From the NCBI GenBank assembly GCA_946894095.1, contig OX335647.2, positions 23,330,001-23,394,000 of the forward strand: a stretch of DNA of 64,000 bases, given 5' to 3'. This DNA comes from Incurvaria masculella (Eukaryota; Arthropoda; Insecta; Lepidoptera; Incurvariidae). Of this stretch, positions 11,318 through 20,829 are shown in pieces. Position 1 is the stretch's first letter. Every line of letters starts with the position of its first letter. The notes under the pieces were generated by a model that searched no databases, had not been told where the DNA came from, and saw only the letters and a list, made by a program, of their open reading frames with translations. The position numbers were made by a program, and so were the translations under genes.

Positions 11318-12015
11318 ATAAAAAAAGGAACCCAGGATATTTTTTTAAATAAAGGTTGATTTTACCGATACCTACACCGCTTTAGGGGGTTTATCTGTAT
11401 CGAAATCCAATCAACTTCCTTTATTAAAATATTGAAATAAAAAAAAACCATACAAAATGTGTCATCAAATCATAAAAAAATATTTTGGGAAAACGAACGA
11501 ACAAACGAACTTAGGTGGCAGATTGATGTTTCTATAGCTAACCCTTGGCGTCACGTTGTTTTACGAAGGACTTCTCTCAAACTTTGAATATTTTTGGTGG
11601 AATCGTAATGTTTTCGAATCGTAGAGATCGCAAGGAAAGATTTCGTCATTGTTTTTATGTTACTTGATTTTGTGTTATCTACTGAGGGATTCACTGCTGA
11701 AGTTATCTTTAAAGTAAGGTTATTTTTACGTTGAATAAAATGAAAAATACAATGCAAAAATAAGATTTGTAGCTTAAACGCACTTGTTGGATTCTCTTTC
11801 CACTCAAGGATTAAGTAAATCAATTTCAGAATTATTTATTGCAATTTTTTATTATCAATTAAAATTCAAGTCGTGTTTTTGACGGATTTATGGGGTATTG
11901 TTACCTGTGTTATTTGATTGCATATTGAAAGCCCGTGTTACGCATACGTACCCGTATAATTCATAATCAATAAAACAATCGCATCGAATCCTCTTCGATC
12001 GAATAACAGGTTTAG
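11318..12015. other. AT-rich non-coding stretch
   Basis: The 90-codon minus-strand ORF within 11551-11823 has biased composition and no recognisable domain. I see no gene. Confidence 0.4.
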
Positions 12016-12381
12016 TGCCCCCGTAAGCATCAGAAAATTTCGCCTCCCACACAAACGTAGTTTACTAATCATTTGAAAACCACTGTAGCAATTTATTTGA
12101 TATTTGGTGGCACATATCTGGCAACAAATATCTGTGTCTGCATGGCTTTGTTTTTTCGGTACATATATCCTGAGTCAAACCACAGAGAATACAAAATTAG
12201 TATGAAGATTTTGTTTTTGCTTTCATCTGATTCGGTTTGGATTTTTCTAAAAAATAACCATGTGCAGACACAGATATTTGTTTCCTGATAATAGATATCA
12301 AACATCAATTCAATTGGAATAGTTGTTTTAAAATGATTACTAAACTTCGTTTGTATGGGGAGAAGAGCTTACGGGCCGTTC
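12016..12381 (+). repeat. Foldback MITE family F, copy A
   Basis: A roughly 366-bp element whose two halves are near-complementary: the left arm contains CAAACGTAGTTTACTAATCA and the right arm its complement, with matching ATATCTGTGTCTGCA segments nearer the centre. The right end reads GGGCCGTTC followed by TTAA. Because of the palindrome, short ORFs on both strands (near 12073-12308) encode look-alike peptides; they are not genes. Other copies: 36654-37022, 37043-37411 and 47298-47665. Confidence 0.85.
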
Positions 12382-12385
12382 TTAA

Positions 12386-12880
12386 ACATTAAAATCAGAT
12401 AGTTATATTTTATAGGAAGGATTAATCTAAAATATGACCTAAAATCAATAAGAAATGATGGAAAATTCACAAATTTCTTCTCAGAAGAAATTTAACTGGT
12501 ATGAATCATACTACTCGGCGATCTACTTTCCGCGAAACGGCATACACGTGTCGAAGAACACTATTTCAGACCACTTACATTGTAATCATACATCCAGAAC
12601 AGACAGCCATACCCGGCTTAATTCCGGGATTGTCTTGTGAAGTCTCCACAAATCTTACCCAAAGTAGGACGCAGGATGTGGGCTTAGTACCTACTAAGAC
12701 GAATAGATAGTTCGCCCGAATATACGTAGATATAATGTGCTTACAAAAATAAAAATGTCACGAGATTACACAAAATCACATTTTGGTTTCAGCCAAATAA
12801 TGAATCAAAATTATACAAGACACTTGACGCTATTAGGAAAGGATATTAGAATCAATCTGAATTCATGAGAACAGCGGAGT
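12386..12880. other. Non-coding stretch, nothing recognised
   Basis: Two overlapping short ORFs near 12455-12710 show no domain and have no start or splice support. Confidence 0.4.
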
Positions 12881-13193
12881 AAAAAACCGGCCAAGTGCGA
12901 GTCGGACTCGCACTGAAGGGTTCCATACCATCAACACCAATAAATCACGTTTTTAGTACGGGCTCCCGTAATTAAAGGTGGGCCCGGGACCCCCCTTTAA
13001 TTTTTATCATTTTTTTATTTCACCTATTTTTTGTTATAGCGGCAAAATAAATACACACTCTGTGAAAATTTCAGCTGCCTACCTATTATGGTTCATGAGA
13101 GACAGCGCTGTGACAGACGGACGGACGGACGGACAGCGGAGGCTTAGTAATAGGGTTCCGTTTTTACCCTTTGGGTACGGAACCCTAAAAAAA
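12881..13193 (+). repeat. Lepidopteran CCGGCCAAGTGCGAG repeat, copy 1
   Basis: A roughly 310-bp dispersed repeat running from AACCGGCCAAGTGCGAGTCG to GGTACGGAACCCTAAAAAA. It contains a short GACG microsatellite (13120-13135) and the segment AGGCTTAGTAATAGGGTTCC. The same repeat is at 21941-22220 (plus) and 30521-30807 (minus). I recognise it as a repeat commonly found in introns and flanks of moth and butterfly genes. Its transposition class is not evident here. Confidence 0.85.
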
Positions 13194-13506
13194 CGACAAG
13201 TTGTAGAGAAATGCAGGCCTACTTTTAGAATTCCGTGCTCAGGAGCATCTTTCGGTCGTGAAAACAGATTTTCTCGACGGAAAGATATTTCAATGACTGA
13301 ATATTTAGCTTAATAAGGAGATCATTGTTTTATTAGCCAAGTAGTGAAGTACGAAGTAGAGAAAACAGTAAATGATGAAAGAAAGCTTGATACAGAAGTT
13401 AAATATAGTGAGTAGCGATTAAATAAGGTACCTAGATTGGTTGAACAGCACCACGGAACAGCACATATAAAAGTAAAATATAAAAAATGGCAAGCAGAGA
13501 TAACGA

Positions 13507-13892
13507 ACTAGGCATTCAGATAGGTTTAAAATGGCACCGAGGACCTGGAATAGGTAAATCCGAGACGATGATTAATCAAACGGATATACCTAGAATACGA
13601 TGGGATGATTAAATTTTAAATTAACATATATATGGCAATTACTAGAACTATACAATGTACTGGGCATTCAGATAGGTTTAAATCGGCACCGAAGAACTGG
13701 AATAGGTAAATCGGAGGCGCTGATAATCAAACGGATGTACAGAATATGAAGGGGTGATTAAATATAAAATTTAAATTTATATGGAAATTACTAGAACTAT
13801 ACAATGTACTAGTCATTAAGATAGGTTTAAATCGGCACCGAATAGGACCTGGAATAGGTAAATCGGAGGCGCTGATAAATCAAACGGATACG
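13507..13892. repeat. About 150-bp tandem repeat in the AdoR intron
   Basis: About 2.6 copies of a 149-152 bp unit. Each begins around GCATTCAGATAGGTTTAAA (13512, 13664 and, diverged, 13812) and contains CTGGAATAGGTAAATC and AATCAAACGGAT. The array ends less than 30 bp from the splice donor of the adenosine receptor exon at 13921, inside its intron. Confidence 0.85.
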
Positions 13893-13920
13893 AGTTAAAC
13901 ACGATGGGGTAATTGCTCAC

Positions 13921-14371
13921 CAATAGCGGTCCTGGTGCGCACGTTGCGCGAGTAGCCCATGGGGTGCAGGATGGCCCAGTAGCGGTCCACCGACACGGCC
14001 ACCAGGCAGAAGATGCTGATCGTGCACAGCACCACGAGCAGCGACACCGTGAACAGGCACGCGTGCAGGTCGCGCGGCAGCCCCACCGACGCGAGGATCG
14101 CGAACGGGATGCCCAGCAGCCCCACCAGCAGGTCGGCCGCCGCGAGCGACACGATGTAGTAGTTGGTGCGCCGGCGCAGCCGCCGCTCGCGCCGGAACGC
14201 CGCGATGACGAGCGCGTTGCCCGCCACCGCGCCGACAGCCACGACGATCTCGAGCGCGGTGTAGACGAGCTGCAGCTCCTGCGGCGCGACGATCTCCGAC
14301 AGGTTGGCGGCGCGCTCGCCCGCCTCGGCCGGGTGCGTCACGTTGAGCATGGTCGCGTTCGCGGCCGCCAT
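13921..14371 (-). CDS. AdoR: Adenosine receptor-like GPCR, first coding exon
   Basis: This exon encodes the N-terminal 150 residues of a class A GPCR that senses extracellular adenosine at the plasma membrane. The translation begins with an Asn-rich ectodomain with N-glycosylation sequons at N5, N10 and N23. TM1 has the GN motif (N52), TM2 has SLAAADLLVG with D80 and GIPFAI, C105 is the expected disulfide cysteine, and TM3 ends in DRY at 129-131. The SLAAAD-VG-IPFAI-S-GL-HACLF pattern is that of adenosine receptors, and the start codon at 14371 fits it. The exon ends after one base of the next codon at a GTGAGC donor (13920 downwards). TM4-TM7 are missing from the window, so the rest must lie beyond the left edge or in exons I cannot see. 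A related amine receptor is less likely. Confidence 0.88.
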
Positions 14372-16397
14372 CTCGTGGGCCCTACGTCGCGTCGGGATGG
14401 TCGCTTACGCAGTGGCGCTCCATCGTCGCGATCGAGAGATTTAGATGGGCATCACGTATCGTTTCGAATGCAGTCGGCGAAATTCACGCCGGAACCGCGG
14501 TGCTCGGACCTTTCGAAATTCAATTTAAAATGGGTTCCTTTCACGATTACACACGCTGTGAGGTCGCCCGTGAACCACTTTAGTTAATTTCTCAAATTTC
14601 TTGAAAACTACCACTGGCCAGGACAACAATATTTAAGTTACTAACTTACTTCACTTTCGACACTTTCAACTTTTTTCAGAAGCCGCGAGCGTATTCCGGC
14701 CCGCCGGTTCACGTCACAGTCAATGCACGCGCCGGCTCGACGGCTCCGTTCACCGCATTAACGGCCATTAGAGGTGCGTCGCCAACTCGTCAATTGGCGG
14801 ACGGTTGCGCAACGTCGGCGCGCGACGCCGGCCGCCTTCCCGTCGCGAGTGGCGGGAAACTGGGAGCGACGCCGCGGTGGCGATCGACGCCGACGCCCGG
14901 CGCCGCGCGACGCGACGCCTCGCCGCGGCGCCGCCGCCCGGCGAGGCGTGCCGCGATCGGCCGGCGGGCGCGTAAGGAAAACAATCACTTGTTGGAATTG
15001 CGACGCTGATAGGCCTGGTGTTGGCTGACGAGGGTAGCCCGTGGCGCTGCCTGTTTTATTAGCTGTGTATTAGTTCGCGGTTTCTACATATTATATACCA
15101 TCACGCAGCTTCCCAGGGGTTATAAATTTAGGCAAAACATAAGCCACTATCACTGCATTCTATATATTAGAAATGTATCAAGTTGAAAACGGGTTGAAGT
15201 TATCCTCTACAGGAATTAAATCAGAGCAAAGAAGGAAGGGTGGCATCTAGCGCACAACATTGAATCCTGCTGTCGCCAATGTTTTACAACTACCAAGGTA
15301 ACTGAAACGTGCATGCATCACGCAATTATAGTTGCAGACGATTCGGAGGGTTTATTTTGGTGGGAACACACTTGACAAAGGCTTTTCGGGAGCGAATTCG
15401 CCGGCGATGTTGGCACACGACGCGCGGCCGTCTTTCCATAGTATGGAATCCATACTATAATATGAACAATTAGTCCGACTTTGCGAAGTAACATTGGCAA
15501 ACGACTTGGTACACTGTCCATCGGGCAGCCGTGCATTATTGTCTTTTGCCAATTCGATTCGTGTTAACTTCTGTCGCTCTGCTACACCTCCAGGGCCGGA
15601 TTATCCATAAGACAGTGTAGGCAACTGCCTAGCGGCCCCTCATCGACTAGAGGCCTCGCCACGGCGTGCCTCGCGCACCGAGAAAAAACAGAAAATGGTT
15701 CATCGAGTGAACATTTCATTTGAAAATTTCTATCGGATAGGGTTACCAAGAAACTCATCACCTACCTAAAGTGTGACTCTGAAGGACTTCGGCAGAAAAA
15801 AAAACTTGCGGAATTTACTCCTTCATAAGAAAACAAATTGTCAAAATTTCGGGTTTGCCTAGGCCTCCTCTTGTGAAGGCGAAGGCAAACATGTTTGCTC
15901 GTGTCTAACTCAATGGAGGATGACCAGGGTGCAGCCCCTTCATAGATATTACACTTTGGGATTTCTATGAAGGAGCCAAGAATGAACCCACCCACAATTT
16001 CCGCCCCCCCCCCCCCTTCAGCCAGGGCATAGTTTCTTCTTGTTGGAAGATAGTCTCCGTCCAACCGGTTCCGAAAAAGGGCGACACACCTCCAACTATC
16101 GGCCATTGCGATAATTTCTGTTTCATGTTGGATTGCCTAATCAATTCGCAGCTCCTAACACACTTTAGAAGCGAATAAACTCCAGGATACGGTAGTACGG
16201 TTTCCAAAAAACATGGTTAATGGAAGATCATCAACCACTTTACGTATATGTTGGCAATCCACCCCAGCTTTGCTCCTGGACTGCACAGAATATAATACTG
16301 GTACTTTATAACAGAAGGGCCACTCTAGTGTCAGCTGCGAGGACGTTAGCGGAAATGACAGTAAGGTGCAGCCATCTTGGAATAATGGCCAATCCAT
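14372..16397. other. Upstream region of AdoR, GC-rich then unannotated
   Basis: Positions 14640-15000 are very GC- and CpG-rich, which fits a promoter or 5'UTR of the adenosine receptor gene on the minus strand, but no TATA box or initiator stands out. The overlapping ORFs there are products of base composition. From 15.0 to 16.4 kb I find no supported gene. Overlapping minus-strand ORFs at 15762-16397 look like broken coding sequence but match nothing I know. Confidence 0.4.
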
Positions 16398-16406
16398 TGG
16401 CTGGAG

Positions 16407-17853
16407 CGTAGCCTGCTGTATTGTTTTGCGTTTGTGTGTGTGTTACAAGCCGTGAAGTAGAAATTCGGTACGTCGAGTCGTAGGCCTACACGCAGGTAGC
16501 TCCGACATTGTACCGGCCCGCCTTTCAGTATGCTTAGTGCCGCCAGCTATGAAGTGCGCTTGATTCGTTCGTTCGTGATTTGACTCAAATGTGTTGATTT
16601 GGTTGTTATTGTGTAAATAAGTGGTGTTTCTACAAGCAGTGAACCTCTTAAAATCATACACAAGAAAGTTAGTGAATTGTGTGCGCCAAAATATGTGTGA
16701 CAGTGACTGGATTTAAATGTTTCCGAGTACCTATAGTCCCATTCTGTTAAATAAAAGAGCTAGTTTAGTTATATATAATTTAGGTGGTTTTATTTTGTTT
16801 AAGAATTATTTTGTTTCACACTATATGCATTATTTGATTAAATAAGATTAGATTTATATAATAAAAAAGAATTCTTAATGTAGAATTCTATATATATTGT
16901 CGATATCTATTCTGGAAGTTCAATGTAGCAGCATATTTAAGTGAAAACGTATTTAGACATGGCAACAGATTAAACGATAAAGATATGTATTTTAAAATGA
17001 CTCCTTCCTGAAGCTTCATATACCTACGTACATATTAAATATATTGAACTAGACATATTACATTATTATTAGTCAAGCTCAACACAGCAAATAGTATTTA
17101 GGAGCTATCCCAGGACCTGCCTTAATTGCGGAAAATTGTCATTGATAAATATGTAGTAGATATGAATTTCCTTATGTTTGAGGCAGGTTCTATTAGGTAC
17201 ATAAAGAAATTATGCCATTTTTTAGATATATCTAGCAAATATGATGTCCTCTATATTTTTCTACTAAATAATGTTTACTAATGAAAACATTAATTCAAGT
17301 GATGATATGTACAGTTGTATATGTTTGCAGATTATATGTAGTAAATATTATATTTTTTGTGTCTTAGGTAGTTGCGTCAATAATTGAAAATGAATGTTTG
17401 AATATCTATCTATGTTTAAAGATATTTGTGCTTAGAAAATAAGAACCAATAAACTAAATATAAATAATACATATATTTTATTTTAGCTCCACTCTCAAAG
17501 TAATGCACATTTTTCACAGTAACAAATTAATTATAACGTATTAATAAAATGATTAATTTGTTACATTAATTCCAATCACGAAATAGCAAACAATTTATGA
17601 CCATTCACTCATAAAAACTATTGCTAAAAGATACAGTTACATTAATTAAGTAAGAAAAGGCTAATTAATACCTAGAACAAGGCTAGAATCAGCGTCTTTC
17701 GATAATATTTTGACCTCAGCTCGATAAGATAGAAAGAGCCTTCATACAAAGCTAAGATATCGGTAGGCCTACCACTACCTGAAAATGGGACGCTGCTAAT
17801 CCTACTTCACGGCTTGTAACACACACACAAACACAAAACAATACAGCAGGCTA
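16407..17853. mobile_element. 1.45-kb TIR element with a 9-bp target duplication
   Basis: Long inverted ends, each about 50 bp: TAGCCTGCTGTATTGTTTTG, a GTTTGTGTGTGTGTTAC stretch and AAGCCGTGAAGTAG on the left, mirrored at 17802-17853. The flanks read TGGCTGGAG at 16398-16406 and again at 17854-17862, a 9-bp direct repeat; two extra bases (CG) lie inside the left copy. The interior is AT-rich and has no long ORF, so the element is non-autonomous. A 9-bp duplication with long TIRs is typical of Mutator-like elements, but the family cannot be fixed from this copy. Confidence 0.82.
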
Positions 17854-17862
17854 TGGCTGGAG

Positions 17863-18325
17863 TAAAAGACGACATTTTATATTATTTGATCAGCAGGATA
17901 GTTATGGGAAACGCAAGCGATTTATCGCCATATTCAACCAGAGGGTCACTGCGCGATGGTGTATGTAGTTTAAATACTGGTAAATTAAATGAAAGTAATC
18001 ATTAAGAACAAGCATCCTACGAGAAATAGTGCTATTGATTGGACGGAGCAGCCGTCAGTTAATTTCTATTTCATCCATGGCAACAGTTCATTCAAGACAG
18101 GACTGAAGTTCGTCCGGATGGGCTCTAGCTCACATCACATGGAACATTCGCAAACGTGACTGCATGGACATAGGCACATTCAACCCTGTGATGGACTGCC
18201 AGCTTCCTGTCGAACCGCTCCTAATACGCTGTCCCTATTTCACAGTTACGCTGGTGATAGCATAGTGCAAGAGAGGTACCTATGTCAGGGATTGAAAGAG
18301 CAGAGATTTTATATTTTTTTATATT
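17863..18325. other. Non-coding stretch, nothing recognised
   Basis: No gene seen. Confidence 0.4.
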
Positions 18326-18732
18326 GTAGCCTAGTGGCGCGGGGACTGGCCTAGCGTACCAGAGGCCTGGGTTAAATACCGACATGCACCACTGTCTTTC
18401 TCTTTCCGAGTTCGATAAGTGCATTTCGTCACGAATGCGAGCTGCTCCATGGTTCGGAATTCATGTAAAACTGTAAGTCCCCTTCCCATACTAGGTGGTA
18501 GGGTTTAAGCCCGCCCGGGTTGGTACCATCGCATTGGATGAAAGATGGTCGAAGCGGCAATGAAAAATTGTCCGTGTTTTCCATCCAGTTCAATGTAGCC
18601 GTGCTCATAAAGGGAAGGTCCTGACATGGCACCAAATTCCTTCGGGAATGTGGTGTGGTGTACTGGGCTGATATCATAACGGTAGTTGTGTGGTATTAGC
18701 CATCCATGTCAGGTCGCATAACAAAAAAAAAC
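18326..18732 (+). repeat. tRNA-derived SINE family A, full-length
   Basis: A second full-length plus copy of the family at 8461-8873. It has the A-box-like TAGCCTAGTGGCGC, a slightly damaged B box (GGGTTAAATACC) and an A-rich tail after CAGGTCGCATAA. Confidence 0.85.
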
Positions 18733-19134
18733 CTAACGCTGTTAGATATAAATAAAGCTCTTGTATTTATTAGAAAACCAATCTATGCACTTGCTGTCTT
18801 GTTTCTGTTTCTCGTGTTGTAACAATACACGAGTAGATTTTCTGGCCCATTCTTCTGTGGACCCGATGCTAAAGAGACAAGCCAGAACTCAGAGGGCAGT
18901 GTTACTAACAACGCCATCTATGAAGGAATGGCGCCACTGCGAAAATTAGCTGTTGTCAGTGGACCAAGATGACTCGAAGACATAGTTCGATGAAAACCAC
19001 TCGTAGCTCCATCCATAGACTAAAATGTTGGCTCCATCGTAGTTTTCAATCTAGGTCTCTAAGCAGTTATGCCATTTCCTCATAGATAGCGCTACCTGTT
19101 TAATAGGTTGCATATACCAACACATGCATATAGC

Positions 19135-19792
19135 AAGACCCCAACACTGCCTCAACCATGCTCCAACTAGCCTGAATGAAATAGACCAGTGGCTAAAGAG
19201 ATGACGCATTGTAGTCAACGAGACCAAGCCAGTACAAGTAACATTCTCCACGCGAACAGGTACTTGCCCACCCGTTAAAATAAACGGCGTCCAAATCCCT
19301 CAAGCCAATGAAGCCAAATATTTAGGTATACACCTGGACAGGCGCTCGACATGGAGAAGCCATATATTTGGGAAACGGAAGCAGTTAGGAATACAACTGC
19401 GTAAAATGTACTGGCTACTCAACCAAAGATCGCAGCTTTCCCTGGAGATTTAGGAGCTGTTGATTTATAAGTCAATCATTAAACCGATATGGACGTACGG
19501 TATACAGTTGTGGGGCACTGCTTCCAACTCCAACGTAGAAATCATACAAAGATTCCAATCAAAAATGCTACGCATAATTACGGGTGCTCCTTGGTACATG
19601 ACCAATATAAGACTACACCATGACCTTCACATTCCAATGGTCAAGGAAGAGATAACCACGACAGTCGAAAAATATAAGCACAGACTATCCAACCACCCCA
19701 ACATCCTGGCTTGCCACCTAATGGACGGAAAAAACCAACCCCGGAGACTGAAGCGCAGAATCCTACAAGACTTGTTACCCAGCAGAAAATGA
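19135..19792 (+). pseudogene. Decayed jockey-type reverse transcriptase C-terminus
   Basis: One frame reads through a region typical of the end of a jockey-clade RT: a LNEIDQWLKRW-like segment, VNETKPVQVTFSTR, EAKYLGIHLDRRSTW and then SIIKPIWTYGIQLWGTAS and FQSKMLRIITGAPWY. Two in-frame stop codons (one after WLKR, one after LSLEI) break it, and there is no RT catalytic core upstream. The frame closes at 19790-19792. It is a 5'-truncated, dead non-LTR retrotransposon. The motifs are seen; the clade assignment rests on the conserved KYLG-LD and TYG-LWG segments. Confidence 0.8.
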
Positions 19793-20829
19793 GTATATGA
19801 AGAAATGAACAAAACATTAATAATACTGTAAAACCTTTCAACTATTTTTATTAGGACAAAACGTACAAGTCAATGTCTACCAATAAATTCATTATGGCTT
19901 ATACAACATAATATGTTAATTCAAAATAAACGCAGAAATATGAGTGTAAAAACATTTTTTTATTATATAATTTCCTAATCACAAATAAACACATTTTTAC
20001 AAATTCAAACACTGCTAAAGAGTTTCATTGACAATAAATTAATTCCATATGCAGGGAAAACATGTGAGAAAATACTGCTTGCAGCTTGCATAAATATGGA
20101 TATTATGGTCCAAAATAAATAATTATTGTTATTCAGGTGAATCCACAAAAAAGAATAAAAAAAAGATATAAATAAAAATGAATTTATATAAAAACGCAGT
20201 TTATTTGTTCAGGTTGGTAATACATTGCAAACAAACAAACAAATTGGTTTTTATATGACAAAACTAAAGTATTTTAACTGCGCCATGGCTGTATTTGACA
20301 CTCTGTACCCGCAGCTGTTATGAATAATTATTTAATTGCTAACCTACATAGCTCAACACAGTTGTATAAACACAATATTTTATGAAGACTAGGTTCCGTA
20401 AAAAAACACACACCTTTGAATACATGATTTCGTAAATTCACCCGTGTTAAAAATACTCAACTAACTATTCAATATGAAATGAAGGATTTTCAGTGGTTAT
20501 GGTTGGTTTTGACAATTTTTTCTTCACATTTTATACAACACTCGTATTGGCGCAGTTAGAGAAACTACGCGAATGGTAAGTTACTCTCTCACGCAAATCA
20601 ATTTTGGAAAAAGCAAATGTGAAGTGATGATCCACGTCAAATGGAAAGCGTAAAATGGTTGTAAACGCATGGGCATACATTTTCATATCGTCAGCATACT
20701 GGTAAAACCCACTAATTGTTTTTTTTTTTTTGGAAAATGAGTTCATAATGCAGTTCTACTTAATTTTCCAAGCTCTTATGGTAAAACTCATATATTGCTA
20801 TGACGTTTAGTTTTAAAGTTAGGTCGAGT
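19793..20829. other. AT-rich non-coding stretch
   Basis: No supported gene. A minus-strand ORF at 20531-20746 contains YADD followed by a hydrophobic run, which could be a tiny reverse transcriptase remnant, but the rest of it does not fit. Confidence 0.35.

Noticed and set aside
12073..12308. Similar small ORFs on both strands
   Set aside because: They encode look-alike peptides because the DNA is a near-perfect palindrome (foldback MITE), not because of coding.
14758..15028. Several overlapping Arg/Ala-rich ORFs on both strands
   Set aside because: They arise from the GC-rich upstream region of the adenosine receptor gene; no frame shows codon structure or homology.
15762..16397. Overlapping minus-strand ORFs that looked like a broken protein
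   Set aside because: I could not match them to any family, and the frame changes repeatedly without recognisable motifs.
20531..20746. Reverse transcriptase remnant with YADD on the minus strand
   Set aside because: Only the YADD word fits; neighbouring RT motifs are absent, so the evidence is too thin to annotate.
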